A stretch of 64,000 bases of DNA from Aquilaria yunnanensis (taxonomy: Eukaryota > Streptophyta > Magnoliopsida > Malvales > Thymelaeaceae). Of this stretch, positions 23,441 to 36,164 are shown one piece after another. Position 1 is the stretch's first letter. Every line of letters begins with the position of its first letter. The stretch spans positions 75,269,751-75,333,750 of the forward strand of contig CM077596.1 of the NCBI GenBank assembly GCA_039654915.1. The letters run 5' to 3'. Under the pieces are notes generated by a model. The model saw only the letters and a list, made by a program, of their open reading frames with translations, had not been told where the DNA came from and made no database searches. Both the position numbers and the translations under genes were made by a program.

Positions 23441-24639
23441 TCACCCACGTTTGGTCTCCTCAGTTTGGGTCGCTTAGCCCAAAATGCTTGGTTTGGAATT
23501 GTGAATAAAAGAGCACTCATGTGGCTCCAGGGTTTCATCGGTTTGTGTTTGTCTGACAAGCCGATATTTTTCTCTGTATTTTTCTTTTCCCCATTTGTTT
23601 TGATATTCAGGGGAAGGCGTGGTGTGTTACCCTTCAGACCTCGTGTAACAATTTAAGTTTTGTCCTGTAGAGCAAAACTTGAGTTTTTATGGTGGAGATT
23701 TCTTTTAATATTTATAAAAAAATGGTGTGGTAATGAAATAAATTTTGAACTTTGGAGAAATCAAATATCTCTATATATGTGCTCTAAAAAATACTATATT
23801 ACGGATATTACAAAAACAAAAAAAAATTATGTGTTGCTTTTATTTTTAATCTTTCGATTTTTTCATGTAATTAAGAAATATAATAAAAAATAAATATTGA
23901 AATGATAGTTTGAAGGGCACCATAATAAAGCAATTTATTTAATATAAAAATATTATCAAAATAAAAAATGACCCAAATAATAAATTGTGTAATGAATATG
24001 AGATGGAACCATCTAGTTTCACTGTTTAGCCTAGGGGTGAAAGTTTGGATTAATAGATTGGGTTCGGGTTAAAACCTGATTTTTTACTGTTTGTTTCTAA
24101 CATGAAAAACTCCAACCCGACCTGTCTCTAAATGCACGTACAAATCAAACCGATCCTAACCAAAAAATTTCAAGTTATGGCGGGGTTTCTGCTTCCTTTC
24201 TCTTTTGCTCGGGCTCCGTCCTCAATGCTCCCTTCCTCTGCCCGCCTGCCTGCCATTACTCCTTGCACCCCATAACTTGATAACCATTCGCACTATGTCG
24301 TCCTCACCTTTATCACAGTAAAAAACCATTGTGATGAGAGCAGCCAAAAGATGGAGGCAAGAGATTGACTATTGGGAGAGCGTGCGTGACAATAGTGAGC
24401 CAGTAAGAGAAGCTAGAGAAAGGCAAAAAAGGGAGGCGAACTAAAAGAGGGTGGTGAGAGAGTGAGGAGAATGACGAGGAAAAGGCGACCGAAGGAGAAT
24501 GGCAGCAAGAGAGCGATGGTGGGAGAATGATGGCCAAGGCGAAGATAAAGGGTGGTGGCTGATGCCTGAGAGAATAAATAAGATGCCGAAGGTAGTTTGG
24601 GAGAGCAGAGAACTCATGCACAAAACAATTAGGGTTAAA
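23441..24639. other. PME3 3' UTR and intergenic DNA
   Basis: 23441-23660 is the likely PME3 3' UTR (GGTCTCCTCAGTTTGGGTCG onward). A diverged copy of it lies at 27450-27720 behind PME4. The rest is AT-rich without a recognisable gene. 24000-24150 contains ACCCGACCTG-like words similar to those at 4040-4300. Confidence 0.5.
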
Positions 24640-26280
24640 AGTGTAACGGTGCCAAGTCATGTCAAAACTTCTTCTTTCCAAGCCATCATTGACACTGTAA
24701 ACCAAGTTGTCCTTGCGGCCCAGTACTCCGTCTTACTCATCTCCACAATTCAAAAGGGCCTGCCGCCAAACCCATGGAGCTGAACACCCTCATCGACCAC
24801 TCCAATGTCCTACAGTCCACCACCGAGCTCTGGCCTTAACTCCACTCTCACTAGCCTCTTCTTCGATGTTAAGGAGGCCAATAATTCCCAAGACATTTGG
24901 ACTTTGTTCACTGCCGACATGATGAACCAGCATGCATCCCTTGATGGCTTCTCCTACAACTACAACAATGTCAGGGACTCCATCTCAGGGGTTTCTCCAA
25001 TGTTTCTCAACATATCATCAATGCTCTGGCCATGATGAACAACATTTCTAAGGCGAACTTATCAGGCCATAAGGATTTTCAGGTGGAAAGTGGGTTCCAA
25101 GTTGGATGACGTATGAAGATAGGAATATAGGAGACTGCTGCAAGCACTGGTGAAAAGGACCAAGTATACGACTTGGTCATTGCTAGACTATTGTTACACC
25201 AGGTGCTTTGACCAATATTTCGGTTAATTAATTAAGCGCCATTGCTTCTATTATATATTAAGATGTTATTAGAAAATGTCTAATAGTATCAATATTGATG
25301 TGTTATGTGTTTGGGTGAATATATATACAGGTTTGTGATTGTATAGAATTAAACAGGTTTGTATTTTACGAATGTGAAGTTAAGGAAGACAAAACAAAGT
25401 TGGTGCTTGTAAGGGATGGGATCAGGAGGACAATGGCGAAGGCTCGCCAGAGTCGTCTTAAGGGTTGGACAACTTACCATTTCAGCCACAGTCCGTCGGT
25501 ACTTTAAAATATACTGTAAACTTTTAACTTTTTCTTTATATGCTACATTTTCGTTAAACTTCTTGTAGCCCCTAGCAAATTCATAGTGAAGGGAGTAAGG
25601 TTTGAACATTTTGCGTTCAAAGCAAGCACCAAATTGTGGCCCTTAACACCAGATTCTCTAGCTTCTACCAATGCAACTTCATTTCCTGTTGTAACACCCT
25701 CTAACCACTCCTTTCACCGGTTCTATTGTGAATGCAATGTCTATTACACCGTCAGCTCCATTTTTTTGCAATGCAATGGCCGTTTTTCAGAACTGCAACC
25801 TCCACACTGCAAGCCCATAATAGTCAAATAGACACCTTTACAGCTTAGGCAAGAGGAGACCGCAATAAAAACACCAGAATCTCCCCCATTGACTGTAGGA
25901 TCGTCGCCTGGACCAACTTGGCCTGGGTGAAGTATGAGGTTATGATGTATGTAGGGCGGTTGTGCCTCATGGGGCAAGCACTCTAAGATGGTGGTGGTGA
26001 AATCACAAATAGATTATGCGGTTGATCCGACAGTTCATGTTGAGGCTCGACCCATAGTTCATGGACTTCGCATAATACAATGTGCTCAGCGTGAATGTCC
26101 AATTCCACTACAGCCACTCAGGGCCAGGTCACTTGACCCAGGTTCATAATGATCAAGACAGATGCGAGTCTGACTCTATTCAATGTTCACGGTCTAGAGT
26201 TTTATTTAGTGAAGCGAAAAAGTGGTGAATTCTACTACGATGCCTTACAATATAAGATTATGTTATTTGTTCCATATAGC
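24640..26280 (+). pseudogene. PME: Eroded pectin methylesterase pseudogene (PME4)
   Basis: Recognisable only by patchy similarity to PME3. 24670-25120 carries PMEI-like pieces (TADMMNQHASLDGFSYNYNNVRDSI and a VESGF-like segment). 25330-25495 corresponds to exon 2 (a VYFTNVEV-like stretch, LVRDGIR, then GWTTY and SATV in broken frames) after a TACAG acceptor. 25568-26270 corresponds to exon 3 (KFIVKGVRFE, a YQCNFISC-like passage, FQNCNLHTASP, then DPAGW- and VTWPGF-like remnants). Many stops and frameshifts. The PME3-like 3' UTR is found only about 1.1 kb further on, because a transposon separates them. Confidence 0.8.
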
Positions 26281-26378
26281 CTTTGTTTAAGGAGTGACGG
26301 TATAGTTCCATGGATTTTGTTTAAAAAAAAAGCTCACTGTCATATCATGCAAACACCAGCAGTTTTCTATTTCTTTAT

Positions 26379-27313
26379 GGGTAAAGTTTCATTGATAGCT
26401 ATTTATTTTGGCCAGAAAAGTACAAAAAAAGTGACTATACTTTTAGCTATAGACACATTTAGTCACCATTCTTTTAAATGGTGCGAAATGCATTATTAAA
26501 GTTTGAAGTTGGGTCCAACTTCATGATTGGGCCATTAGCTTTGATGACATGTTAAGAAGGGGGCGAGTTGGCTATTGATGATATGTTAACTAAGACGTTT
26601 AAACTACTTCATTGGTCCCCAATTTTACCCAAATTTTTTATATTGGCCTCAAATATTTCATTTATCTCATTTAAGTACATAACTCTCTTAAAATGATTAC
26701 CTCATATCTGTAGCCATCCTTAATCACCCGACCCAATGTCGCCGCCACCTTCAATCACCCAACCTTGACACCATTGCCACCCTGCCACCCTTAATTGTAC
26801 CTACACCATTAATCAAACTCGCGTATTAATTGCCTCGAATCAGTCGGGCAACACCTCTAATCAAAGATATCTGAAACCCAAAGCTGGGAAAGCGTGTTGA
26901 TGAGTGTTAGACGAATGAACTGAAGGATTTTCGCTGGAAAATGAGACTCTGCTTGTCAGTTACTCTAAGCTGGCATTGGTAATGAAAAATTTGACTGAAG
27001 TGAAAAAGTTAATAAAATTAGAGGACAAAAAATGTCATTTCCTCTTTTACCTCCATGTCATGTCATTTCATCATTGATTGCTACACAATTATTCTTTAAT
27101 TGCCACATAATCTTCTCTTAATGGAATATTCTAACATTTAACGGAATCTTTCCACCGTCAGTTACATCGATAACCTATTTAGCCCCATTTCAACACATTG
27201 ATACTTGATTTAACATCAAATATTGTCTTTAGTAATGCATTTGACACCACTTAAAAGAATGGTAACCGAATATGTCTATGACTAAAAATACAGTCTCTTT
27301 TGGCACTTTACCC
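26379..27313. mobile_element. Non-autonomous terminal-inverted-repeat DNA transposon
   Basis: The left end (GGGTAAAGTTTC, then AGCTATAGACACATTTAGTC and CACCATTCTTTTAAATGGTG) matches the reverse complement of the right end (GGGTAAAGTGCC, then AGTCATAGACATATTCGGTT and ACCATTCTTTTAAGTGGTG) over roughly 120 bases. Long inverted repeats of this kind suggest a MULE-like element, but no transposase is present and I could not settle the target duplication. It separates PME4 from its 3' UTR. Confidence 0.6.
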
Positions 27314-27449
27314 TATTTTGGCAAATTATAAATCGATATCCACCGTCCTTCTATGGAATACAAAACAAATATGAACCATCAGATTATCATGCTTAAAGAA
27401 AAAATTATAAAAATTAATCATTTACGTAAAAAATGGTTTGAGAAAAATA

Positions 27450-27720
27450 ATTCGATATGGTACTAACTTTCAGGGGATGTAAGTGATTGATGGCCCATTT
27501 ATTGGTTTCATTAGTTTGGGAATTGCTTACGCCCAAAAGCCTTGGGGTAAATAAAAAGTGACCTTGTAGCTCGATGGGTTTGTCTGAAAAAGAACATTTG
27601 ATGGTCAAGATTTTCAATCTTTTTTTTCCTTGATGTAATGGAATGGAGAATGATAGACTGAAAATGTTATATTTAAATAATTTTTTTTGCAAAATTTAAG
27701 TTTTTTTATTTATTTTTATT
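27450..27720 (+). pseudogene. Displaced PME4 3' UTR
   Basis: Similar to the PME3 3' UTR (23441-23600): a TTTGGTTTC/ATTAGTTTGGG stretch, GCCCAAAA, AATAAA, then GGTTTGTCTGA. It lies directly after the inverted-repeat transposon, so it was once continuous with the PME4 coding relic. Confidence 0.6.
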
Positions 27721-30349
27721 TTATTTGGCTAGGTACAGAAAATGTTTCATATATAAAAAATGAACTAATTTATAAAAATTTATGCAAGTGATATTAATTA
27801 GCTATGGTGTTAGTTTTCAAATAGCATTAGTTGATTTTAGACAAAAAAGAAATAAGTAAAAATAAAATAACGAATAGTTTTTTTAATGTTAAAAATACAG
27901 AGTCGTCTCAAGTGACAATTGCATTCAATGTTTTGGCTAGTATTACAAAACGGAAGTTGCTATAGTGAAAGTTTTTTCAGTGATATTTAAGAAAAAGGAA
28001 TTAGTGCGATGGATAATGGTGAAATAAATTCTGAAGCTAATTTTGAAGTAAATGCAAAGTTGGTCCGAGAAAAGAACATGCAATATTTAGCATAGGATGC
28101 GAGGGGCGATGGTCCAATAGAAAATGACAGATGTCTCTGCGTAAATCACGGGAAGAAATGGAAATACGAATGGAGTTATTAGGATGAGGGAGAGAGGTCT
28201 CTCTTATCTTTTGTCTTTTGTCTTTGAGCAGAGAAATGATGAAGATTGGTACTGAGGCCACTCAGAATTACAAAAGTTGGCTGGAACAGGCAATAAGCAC
28301 CCTCTCCCTCTGCTCACTCACTCCTACTCCTCACCCGCTAAAACAAATTAGTTGTAAATGTTTTCCCAGATCAGGCCAATATATATACATGCATGCTTTG
28401 TGTGGAGTGAAGGCGATCGAGATTTGATCCCAAAATTTATGAAGTAAACTAGCCAGCTAACCTGTGGCAGGCACTTCATGGCATATTCCATGTTCAAAAA
28501 GTTAATGTTGGGTCAGCTTTTGTTGGCAGTTTGATTAATTTGTCAGTCTTCTACCATCTCCTCCTTTAGCTTTCACAGATAACAGAGAGAGCAGAGAAGA
28601 GAGGAGAATATATACATATATACTACTCCATTAGTATATGGAATTGGAAGCTGAACATGGCTGCATGATGAGCAAGGGCATCACACAAGCACGTTGTTTG
28701 AGTTGGAAGGTCATTTTAGTTACTGTTTTTAATTACCTACTTACTCATTTTCACATTTGAGCCCTTTGCAGTAGTAATTTGTGAAGCAATTAAAACGCAT
28801 GCATGCGGATTACCCAAATAAAATGGCTTGTGGAAGAGACAAGAATTCAGGTGGGGCTTGGGAGTTGGAGAAGACATTGGCATTAATTCTTGATCGATGC
28901 GAAACGCTTGTCCAGAGAAGGACCGCTGCTTCGTGCGCGGGGCTTGGTTGAGGTCGACCGCGCTCCCTTATATATGCATGTGGGACTTGCTCATCTATTA
29001 TTGGAGCTCAACTCACAGTAATCTGATCATCAAGTCCCAACTCCCCTCCGACATGACTCTTTAGTTCTGGTTATATCAAAGCCATGTGCTGTGTTTGATG
29101 CTCTTGACTTGTGCTCACTGTTCATGATCAGTGACCACATGCAATCTTCTTCGGGAGCTGTTTCCCTTCAGAATATCTCTGAAGCTCACATCCCCTGGTT
29201 TGGTCGAGCAGTTGCCGGCCATCTCGATCGATCCTCTCCTACCGCTGATTACCCCAGCCCTGTTTGGAGGCCGGGCCGTACGTTTTTCTGGCCGAGAATG
29301 GGAGATCTGGTTCCTTGTGGAGGCTTGCCCTTCGCTCGATCGCTTCTCCGGCTAATTACCAAGCTGATTAGCAAGTCCTGGAAAAAAAAAAAGATATTAA
29401 TCTCCTTTTGAATCCCCCATTCATGTCACAGCTACCATGTTTGAATAGAATATATAGTTTCCAAGAGTTTGCAAACTCATCACTGCCTCTTTCAGGAATA
29501 CCCCATGTGACTACTCCTGTTCCCTTCCGCCCTTTGAGTTTGATTCTTTTACTTTCTTGATTATTAGATCCTATAAGCTTTTGCATTAAATATTTAACAC
29601 ATCAACATCTTATGTATTCTACTATATCATCCTCAACTTTCAATAATTTCAGTATATTTTGTGTTTTTTATAGTTAATGGGCACTTAAATTTATCAATTT
29701 TTCCTATATGTAAATATACTCACACTCTTTTAAATGCCAAATAATTGTAAGAAATAACAGGCAGACTGAAATTGTTTGAAAATAACTAAAGTATAGCTTA
29801 AATTAGGATTAAACAAGTTCTCTTTTTTATTAGTGTAAAAAAAATACGGGAAAAGGTGTATATTTTCAAACCTTATGCATGTAAATATAATATCAACAAA
29901 AGTTTTAAGTGCTAACTGTAACTTAACCCTAAGAACATAATCATACTCAATGATTCCTACTAACTGATTTAGCCCGCTAATAGTTGGAGATGTAATATAT
30001 GTTAAAACTCATTTAAATTTAAGTATTCCATAAATTTTTTAAATACCATATTGATAAGAAGAAATTTGAAAATATTTTCATAAACCTAGCATCTCTCGAA
30101 ATCAAAGTTTTTCTTGGATGTTTTGTCGATCTCATATTTCACACATAGAGGATGTGGCTATATATGCACAAGAGTTATCACTAATACTTGCTACTTAAAA
30201 ATTTTTAGTTCTCCCACATTGGAGAAAAGAGCTATAAAAAAAAAAAAATACTCTCTACCTATTTGTTTTTAGAGAAACAAGATTTAGTTTTTAGATAACA
30301 TCTCCTTCATTTTTTTATGCTCAGAATCAAACTAGTAAGGATAAAGTGA
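27721..30349. other. Intergenic region, no recognised gene
   Basis: AT-rich with one mixed-composition stretch (28030-29420). An open frame at 29091-29411 (106 aa) and an overlapping 74-aa frame resemble no family I know. TATATATGC (near 28970) could be a TATA element, so an unannotated non-coding or short transcript is possible. I looked by eye for common plant microRNA mature sequences and found none. Confidence 0.4.
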
Positions 30350-31170
30350 AATGAGAGAAGTGGCATAGGTGTGTGCTAGAAACACACTAGGGAGACACGA
30401 CCACCAGATCGCAACAATCCAAGTTCTCCATAGCAATTGTGAGAGATTGAACTAAGTTTGCCGTCGAGGTGTTGAGAGCCAAAGTACCTTGTAGATCTGG
30501 TACAACTTGAGAACAACCCTTTAGAACAATAATATTAGGTAAAGCTAGCCTTGAGGCTATACTTGTCGCCACCTAGATGGCTAAGAGCTCAGCTTCAAGG
30601 GCAGAAGAACAATCAAACAAGAGGTGCCCACCGTGAAGGTGTGGAGGAGCATTTATTCCCACTTGAAGCCATGCCATGCACTGAGACCCAGAAAAGGCCA
30701 CCAGACCCTATCCACAACGAAAAAAACTACAAGAAGTCTACTTGATTATGCCACCTATTGACAGCCCAAGTTTGACCCAAAGGATTATGGGTGTTGGCAG
30801 TGAAGAAAGATGATTGCCTCCTGAAGTCTCTAGAGGAATTAAGAGATTGGATGAAAGTGTCCCTTTTGATGCAAAAAGATTAGGCATTGAAAGTTATATT
30901 CTGAAATACTAGCGCATTTCACCTTAACCAAATAGTTTAGAGGGTAGAGGCAATCAAACTAATCTAAATACCAGTTAGTACAGGAATTAAGCAGGTGTAG
31001 GAGCCAAAGCATGAAAGGGAAGAGTGTTAGTGGCCTGAGGACTAACAAAGAAACAACTCCAAATTTCACTTGAGCCATGAGTTATGACAACCCCAAAATA
31101 AAATGAAGCAATAATTCTTTGTGAGAATTGCATCTCATACATATAAGGCCAACATTACCTCCATGAGCTA
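30350..31170 (-). mobile_element. LINE RNase H remnant
   Basis: On the minus strand, AELLAI, then ATSIASRLALPNIIVLKGCS (30550-30500) and LVQSLTIAMENLDCCDLVVV (30465-30395) follow the pattern of the retroelement-derived RNase H domain (RVT_3) found at the end of plant LINEs. Upstream on the same strand a weakly conserved G/W-rich segment continues to about 31170. Stops interrupt it. Confidence 0.6.
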
Positions 31171-31304
31171 CCAGATAACAAGAAGCGATGACAAAAAAAA
31201 TAGCACTTTGTTAAGTTGCCTCAGTCGTTAATCATACAAATTAATTTTGATAGAAACATAACTGTATATAAGGCTAGCTACTTGAATTTCAAGCTGTAAT
31301 ATAA

Positions 31305-31534
31305 TACTACTTACGTCCTATATTATTTGCTCCATTGAGTTTTTAAATTAAATTTATTTATATCATTATTTATTAAAATATTTTTAAAAAATTATATTTA
31401 GAAACTACAAGAATCATAGCTTTTAAATGTAATTTTTTAAAAAAATTTATCAAATAATAATAATATAAATAAATTTAAGTCAAAGCTAAGTAAAAAAATT
31501 GAAATGAAACAAACAATATAAGACAAAGGGAATA
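31305..31534. mobile_element. Stowaway-like MITE
   Basis: A 230-bp unit: left end TACTACTTACGTCCTATATT, right end (inverted) TATTCCCTTTGTCTTATATT. The inverted similarity continues as ATTTGCTCCATT/GTTTGTTTCATT, flanked by TA. The interior is AT-rich and non-coding. Confidence 0.7.
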
Positions 31535-32861
31535 TTTAAAAACAAGGCCCTATTCATCCTAAATTAATAACAAACGATTACTCATTTTTTATGTAAATCT
31601 TCTATTAGTATTATATCTTTGCAACTATCACTTGAATAAAATGTTTATAATAAGAAATCATTACTTTTTTTAGAAAAAAAAATATCTTTTCTGTTGTAAA
31701 GGAAAAGTTTATGAAAAGTACATACTTTCGGGAAAACAATTAAAATTATTTTATGGATATCTTGAAGTATTCTTTTTCAATTAGTATTCACGTTCTAAAA
31801 ATAATCTGTACACATCAAAATAAACAATTGTGATCCTATTTATCAAAGGGTAATTTACAATTATCCTGAACTTTGGTTGATACTACAATGGTTCCCCTGA
31901 GACTTGAAAATATACATCTCTTTCCTTTTCTTTACACTATCTAGAATAAATTTTTGAAATTATAATTTAAACTGTATAGTTATCATCTTTCAATAATTTG
32001 GTCTATGTAGTACTTTTTCTTATACTTATTTGACATTGTTAGAAAACAATGTTTGACATTTACATTGAAGAGAAACTGATAATTTAAAGTATGTACTTCC
32101 TGTAAAAAAAAAAGTACCAAATAAATTGAAATAACTAAATGATGGTTCATCCTTCAATAATTTAGTCTATCTAGTACTTTTTCTTATACTTATTTGACAT
32201 TTTTTAAAAATAACGTTTGACATTTAGGTTAAAGAGAAACTGATAATTTAAAGTATCTACTTACTACAAAAAAGTATCAAATAGATTGAAAATAACTAAA
32301 CAATGGTTGTTAAACAATTTAAATTTGGATTTTATAAGTTTTTTTCTAAAAAAAATTAAAAAAATAGGTGAAAAGTACATATTTTGAAATCTGAGAGTGT
32401 AGCTGCAATATCCATAAAAATTCAGGGATAAATGTAAATAACGCTCAAATTAGTTTTCACCAGATCCACATAAGTGGGAGGCTGCAAATATTTTCACCCT
32501 TTGAAGGGCACAAGAAAAATGTGATGATCTTGAATATAGATGTAAACCGCATGCATGATCATGTCATTCAAGAACAACAAAAGGGATTTATTTAAACTTA
32601 AATTACCAATTAATTTCAGAAATTGGTTAAAGCACATTGCGCTGAACTTTGTTTGTGGATGACTTACTACCCAAATATGGTTATGGATTATGCTGATTTA
32701 AAATCAGGTTGTTAATTCCTTTAATTTATGATTTTTAGAAAAAGAACTCGAGTACAGTTAAAATGGTTGTCTAAAGTTTGCTCAACTGTTGACCGAGCGG
32801 TTATCTTATAATTATTGGTCTAAGTCTAACCAGGCAAGAAGCTAAAGGTGGCAGCTTTTGC
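31535..32861. other. AT-rich region upstream of the GH9 gene
   Basis: No gene seen. It contains a tandem duplication of about 170 bp (31982-32145 and 32146-32310; shared words CTTTTTCTTATACTTATTTGAC and AGAGAAACTGATAATTTAAA). The last 100 bases form the GH9 core promoter. Confidence 0.6.
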
Positions 32862-32869
32862 TATAAATA
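32862..32869 (+). promoter_or_regulatory. TATA box of the GH9 gene
   Basis: TATAAATA, about 130 bases before the start codon, followed by a CT-rich leader (TTTCTCTCTCTAGTGG). Position and sequence fit a plant TATA promoter with transcription starting near 32895. Confidence 0.65.
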
Positions 32870-32993
32870 AGTGCAGTGGAGCTCCCAGCCCTTCACTGCC
32901 ACTGGAGCTTTGCAGAGTAGTTTCTCTCTCTAGTGGTTAGTTGAGGGTTTGTTTGGTATTTTGGGGGGGCGGCCCAAGGTAAAAGAAAAAGAG

Positions 32994-35497
32994 ATGGCTC
33001 TTCGGCTTCCTTCTTTTCCTCTGCTTTTGATTTTTTCCATCTTCACAACTCCTCTGCTTCAGTGCAATGGCTTCTCTCTGCCTCACAACAACCCCTTTCA
33101 CCACAACCACGTCCATGCCCGCATTTCACAGTACAACTACAGAGATGCTCTCACCAAGTCGATTCTTTTCTTTGAAGGCCAGAGGTCAGGGAAGCTTCCC
33201 CCAAACCAGAGAGTCACTTGGAGGAGAGATTCTGGCCTCTCGGATGGTTCAGCCGTGCATGTAAGCATACTAAAAGATGGTCTTTTTATCTACTTCTCTA
33301 CCGTTTTTTATGGCCGATTCTTGTTTGTTGTCGGGAATGTGTAGTAGGCTCGGTTTCTGATTTGGGCCTGGAAATGAAAAATTGCAGGTTGATTTGGTTG
33401 GAGGGTACTACGATGCAGGGGACAATGTGAAGTTTGGGTTCCCCATGGCTTTCACCACCACAATGCTCTCGTGGAGCGTCATTGAGTTTGGTGGGTTGAT
33501 GAAAGGTGAGCTCCAGAATGCCAGAGAAGCTATTCGGTGGGCCACCGATTACCTGCTCAAAGCCACTGCTGAGCCAGACACCATTTATGTCCAGGCATTG
33601 AATCCACTCAACTTCTACTGTGTTAAAAATTTGTGCTTTATTCTGTTTCGGAAGAAAAAAAATTGGGCCTCCTTTTCCCCCAAAAAGAAAGTAATTCTGG
33701 TCTTGCTGAATCATTTGCAGGTTGGAGATGCAGCGAAAGACCATGCTTGCTGGGAAAGACCAGAAGACATGGACACTCCTAGAAGTGTTTTCAAGATAGA
33801 CAAGAAAGCTCCGGGTTCAGATGTAGCAGGTGAAACTGCTGCAGCCCTTGCAGCGGCCTCACTGGTCTTCAGGAAAAGCGACCCAACATACTCAACACTT
33901 CTGGCCAGGAGGGCCATCAGGGTAAACCTAAATAAATAAATAAACAGCCCCTTTTTGTAATTTGCAGCAAAATAATAATAATAATAATAAGAACTTTACC
34001 TTTGAAATTGAACCCAATAAGAAACTTCTGTTGATTCTTGGTTTAGGTTTTTGAGTTTGCTGATAAGTACAGAGGGCCTTACAGCAACTGGCTGAGAAAT
34101 GATGTATGCCCATACTATTGCTCTTACTCTGGATATCAGGTAACAAATTGAAATCCATGTTCTTCTGCTTCAGAATTCTTTCCACTGGAGACTTAAAGCT
34201 TACACCATCTTCCCGATCTCCTATCTTTGAAATGATTTAAGGATGAACTATTGTGGGCTGCTGCCTGGCTGCACAAAGCCACCAAAAACCCAACTTACTT
34301 CAACTACATTCAAGTTAATGGGCAAATCTTAGGGGCTGCACAGTATGACAACACCTTTGGATGGGATAACAAGCATGTTGGAGCCAGAGTTCTTCTTTCC
34401 AAGGTCCACGTTCCTATCGTTTCCAGTCTAGAACTTAAATTTTATAATTCTCTCACTCTTAATCACTCTTTTTCTTTGATTTAATCTATTTTTTCAGGCT
34501 TTTCTTGTTCAAAGAATGCAATCCCTCCATGATTACAAGGGGCATGCAGATAACTTTATCTGCTCCGTCATTCCAGGAGCCCCTTTCTCTTCTTCAGATT
34601 ATACCCCAGGTCCCCACTTCAATCTTTGTGTCTTGACTCTTAAATAAAGCTTGGAGCTTTTCTTTCGGGGCCAAAATTTAAAAAAAAAAAAAAGTTTGGA
34701 TCTTCTCACAAGGCATTTTAAAGTTGCTTAATTTGTGGTTGGTTGGCTCAATCATTTGTACCAACAGGTGGGCTACTGTTCAAGATGAGAGATGCTAACA
34801 TGCAATATGTGACCTCCACCTCCTTCCTTCTCCTCGCCTACGCCAAGTACTTGACCTCCGCCCAACAGGTTGCCTACTGCGGCGGGACCGCTATCACGCC
34901 TAAATTGCTCCGAACCATCGCCAAGAAACAGGTATACAAACAAATCAGCCAACATATTATATTCAATCACCAACATTATTAGTAGTAGAAAACCTAAATT
35001 CGTAAATATCAGAAAAAATCACCTCATGTCACGGAGTTGAAAAATTCATAGGAAATTAACAACAATGGCCCTAAGGTTTATGAGGTCCTACGAATTTATC
35101 CTTAATGTTTGAATTTGCTTTATTTAAGTACCTGGCCTCATTGTTTATGTTTTTCCAATCCAAGGTGGACTATCTGCTGGGAAACAACCCGTTGAGGATG
35201 TCCTATATGGTGGGATACGGAGCCAGGTACCCGCAGAGGATCCACCACAGAGGGTCATCTCTGCCGTCGATCGCTGCTCATCCAGCGAAGATCCAGTGCT
35301 CGTCGGGGTTCAATTTCATGAACAGCCAGAGCCCAAACCCAAACATACTAGTTGGAGCGGTGGTGGGTGGACCAGATCAGCGGGATAGGTTCCCGGATGA
35401 GCGGTCAGATTACGAGCAGTCGGAGCCAGCAACATACATCAACGCGCCCCTGGTGGGAGCGCTGGCTTATCTTGCTCACTCTTTCGGCCAGATTTGA
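32994..35497 (+). CDS. GH9 endo-1,4-beta-glucanase (class B, secreted)
   Basis: Eight exons: 32994-33260, 33388-33594, 33721-33921, 34047-34139, 34242-34403, 34498-34609, 34768-34931, 35165-35497. They join without a break to 512 aa. A signal peptide ([15 protein letters not shown]) is followed by the GH9 catalytic domain: [20 protein letters not shown], then [17 protein letters not shown] with the nucleophile-side Asp98/Asp101. Next come [10 protein letters not shown], then [16 protein letters not shown] (His429/430) and [20 protein letters not shown] with Asp484 and the acid Glu489. There is no membrane anchor and no C-terminal CBM49, so it is a class B enzyme acting on cellulose or other beta-1,4-glucans in the wall during growth. 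The start follows the TATA box; an upstream in-frame ATG (32949) would place 15 residues before the signal peptide. Intron 2 has a GC donor. All key residues are kept and the gene looks functional. Confidence 0.96.
33595..33720 (+). other. GC-AG intron in the GH9 gene
   Basis: The exon ends ...TATGTCCAG and the intron begins GCATTG, ending TTTGCAG. This junction gives TIYVQ-VGDA, which fits the family. A GT exists 6 bases earlier but would delete the conserved VQ. Confidence 0.7.
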
Positions 35498-36164
35498 CCC
35501 CGAGGATGACTCGTAGATTTCCCATTCAAAACCCAGGGATTAATTAATAGTACTAGTACTAATATAATTGAAGAAAAGAAGGTTTGATTTGTTTAGGGCC
35601 AGCTCACTTTGTTTTAGTAAGTTGTGCTTTGAACGAAAAAAGCTGGTTAAAGGTTGTGATATTCCTGTGGAACTTCTCGAGGTAAAAGAGGGCGGAAGAC
35701 CAAAAGGCGCGAGCCCCAATCCCTGAACTGAAGCACCAAACAAGGTTATATAAAAGTACTACTCGTATTTATTACACAGCCTTTTGGTTTCTTGTGTTTG
35801 GTTTATTGTTATAAACTATCCTGTCGTGCGAATGGCCTAATGCAACTGCAAGCGGCGCTGCGAGAACGGCGTCAAGTCTTTGTGATGAACGGGTTGACGA
35901 ATGACGATTGTTAAGCAGCCTTGTTTGCCTAGTTGCTCTGTTTTGGAGACTTCGAGGACTCATCATTTTCCCATCAGCGAAAATGGCGAATATTAACCAC
36001 CCAAAAGTGAGCGCAGGAGGGGGAGGTAAAAAAATGGCGAACTAGCAAATATGCCATCCATGTTTGATTTATGGATCATATGCATGTGCTACCGTTGTTA
36101 TAAACCGTGCCAATATACGACTAATGTTACAAATACATTAATCGCTAGTCTGCTGGAGAAAAAG
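35498..36164. other. GH9 3' UTR and intergenic DNA
   Basis: Likely 3' UTR to about 35800 (possible polyadenylation region near TTTATTGTTATAAAC). Nothing else recognised. Confidence 0.5.

Noticed and set aside
29091..29411. 106-aa plus-strand frame
   Set aside because: No recognisable domain, no splice or promoter context I trust, and an overlapping frame of similar length. Left as unrecognised intergenic DNA.
28560..29420. Possible microRNA precursor
   Set aside because: By eye I found none of the common conserved plant mature microRNAs and no obvious long fold-back; folding was not computed.
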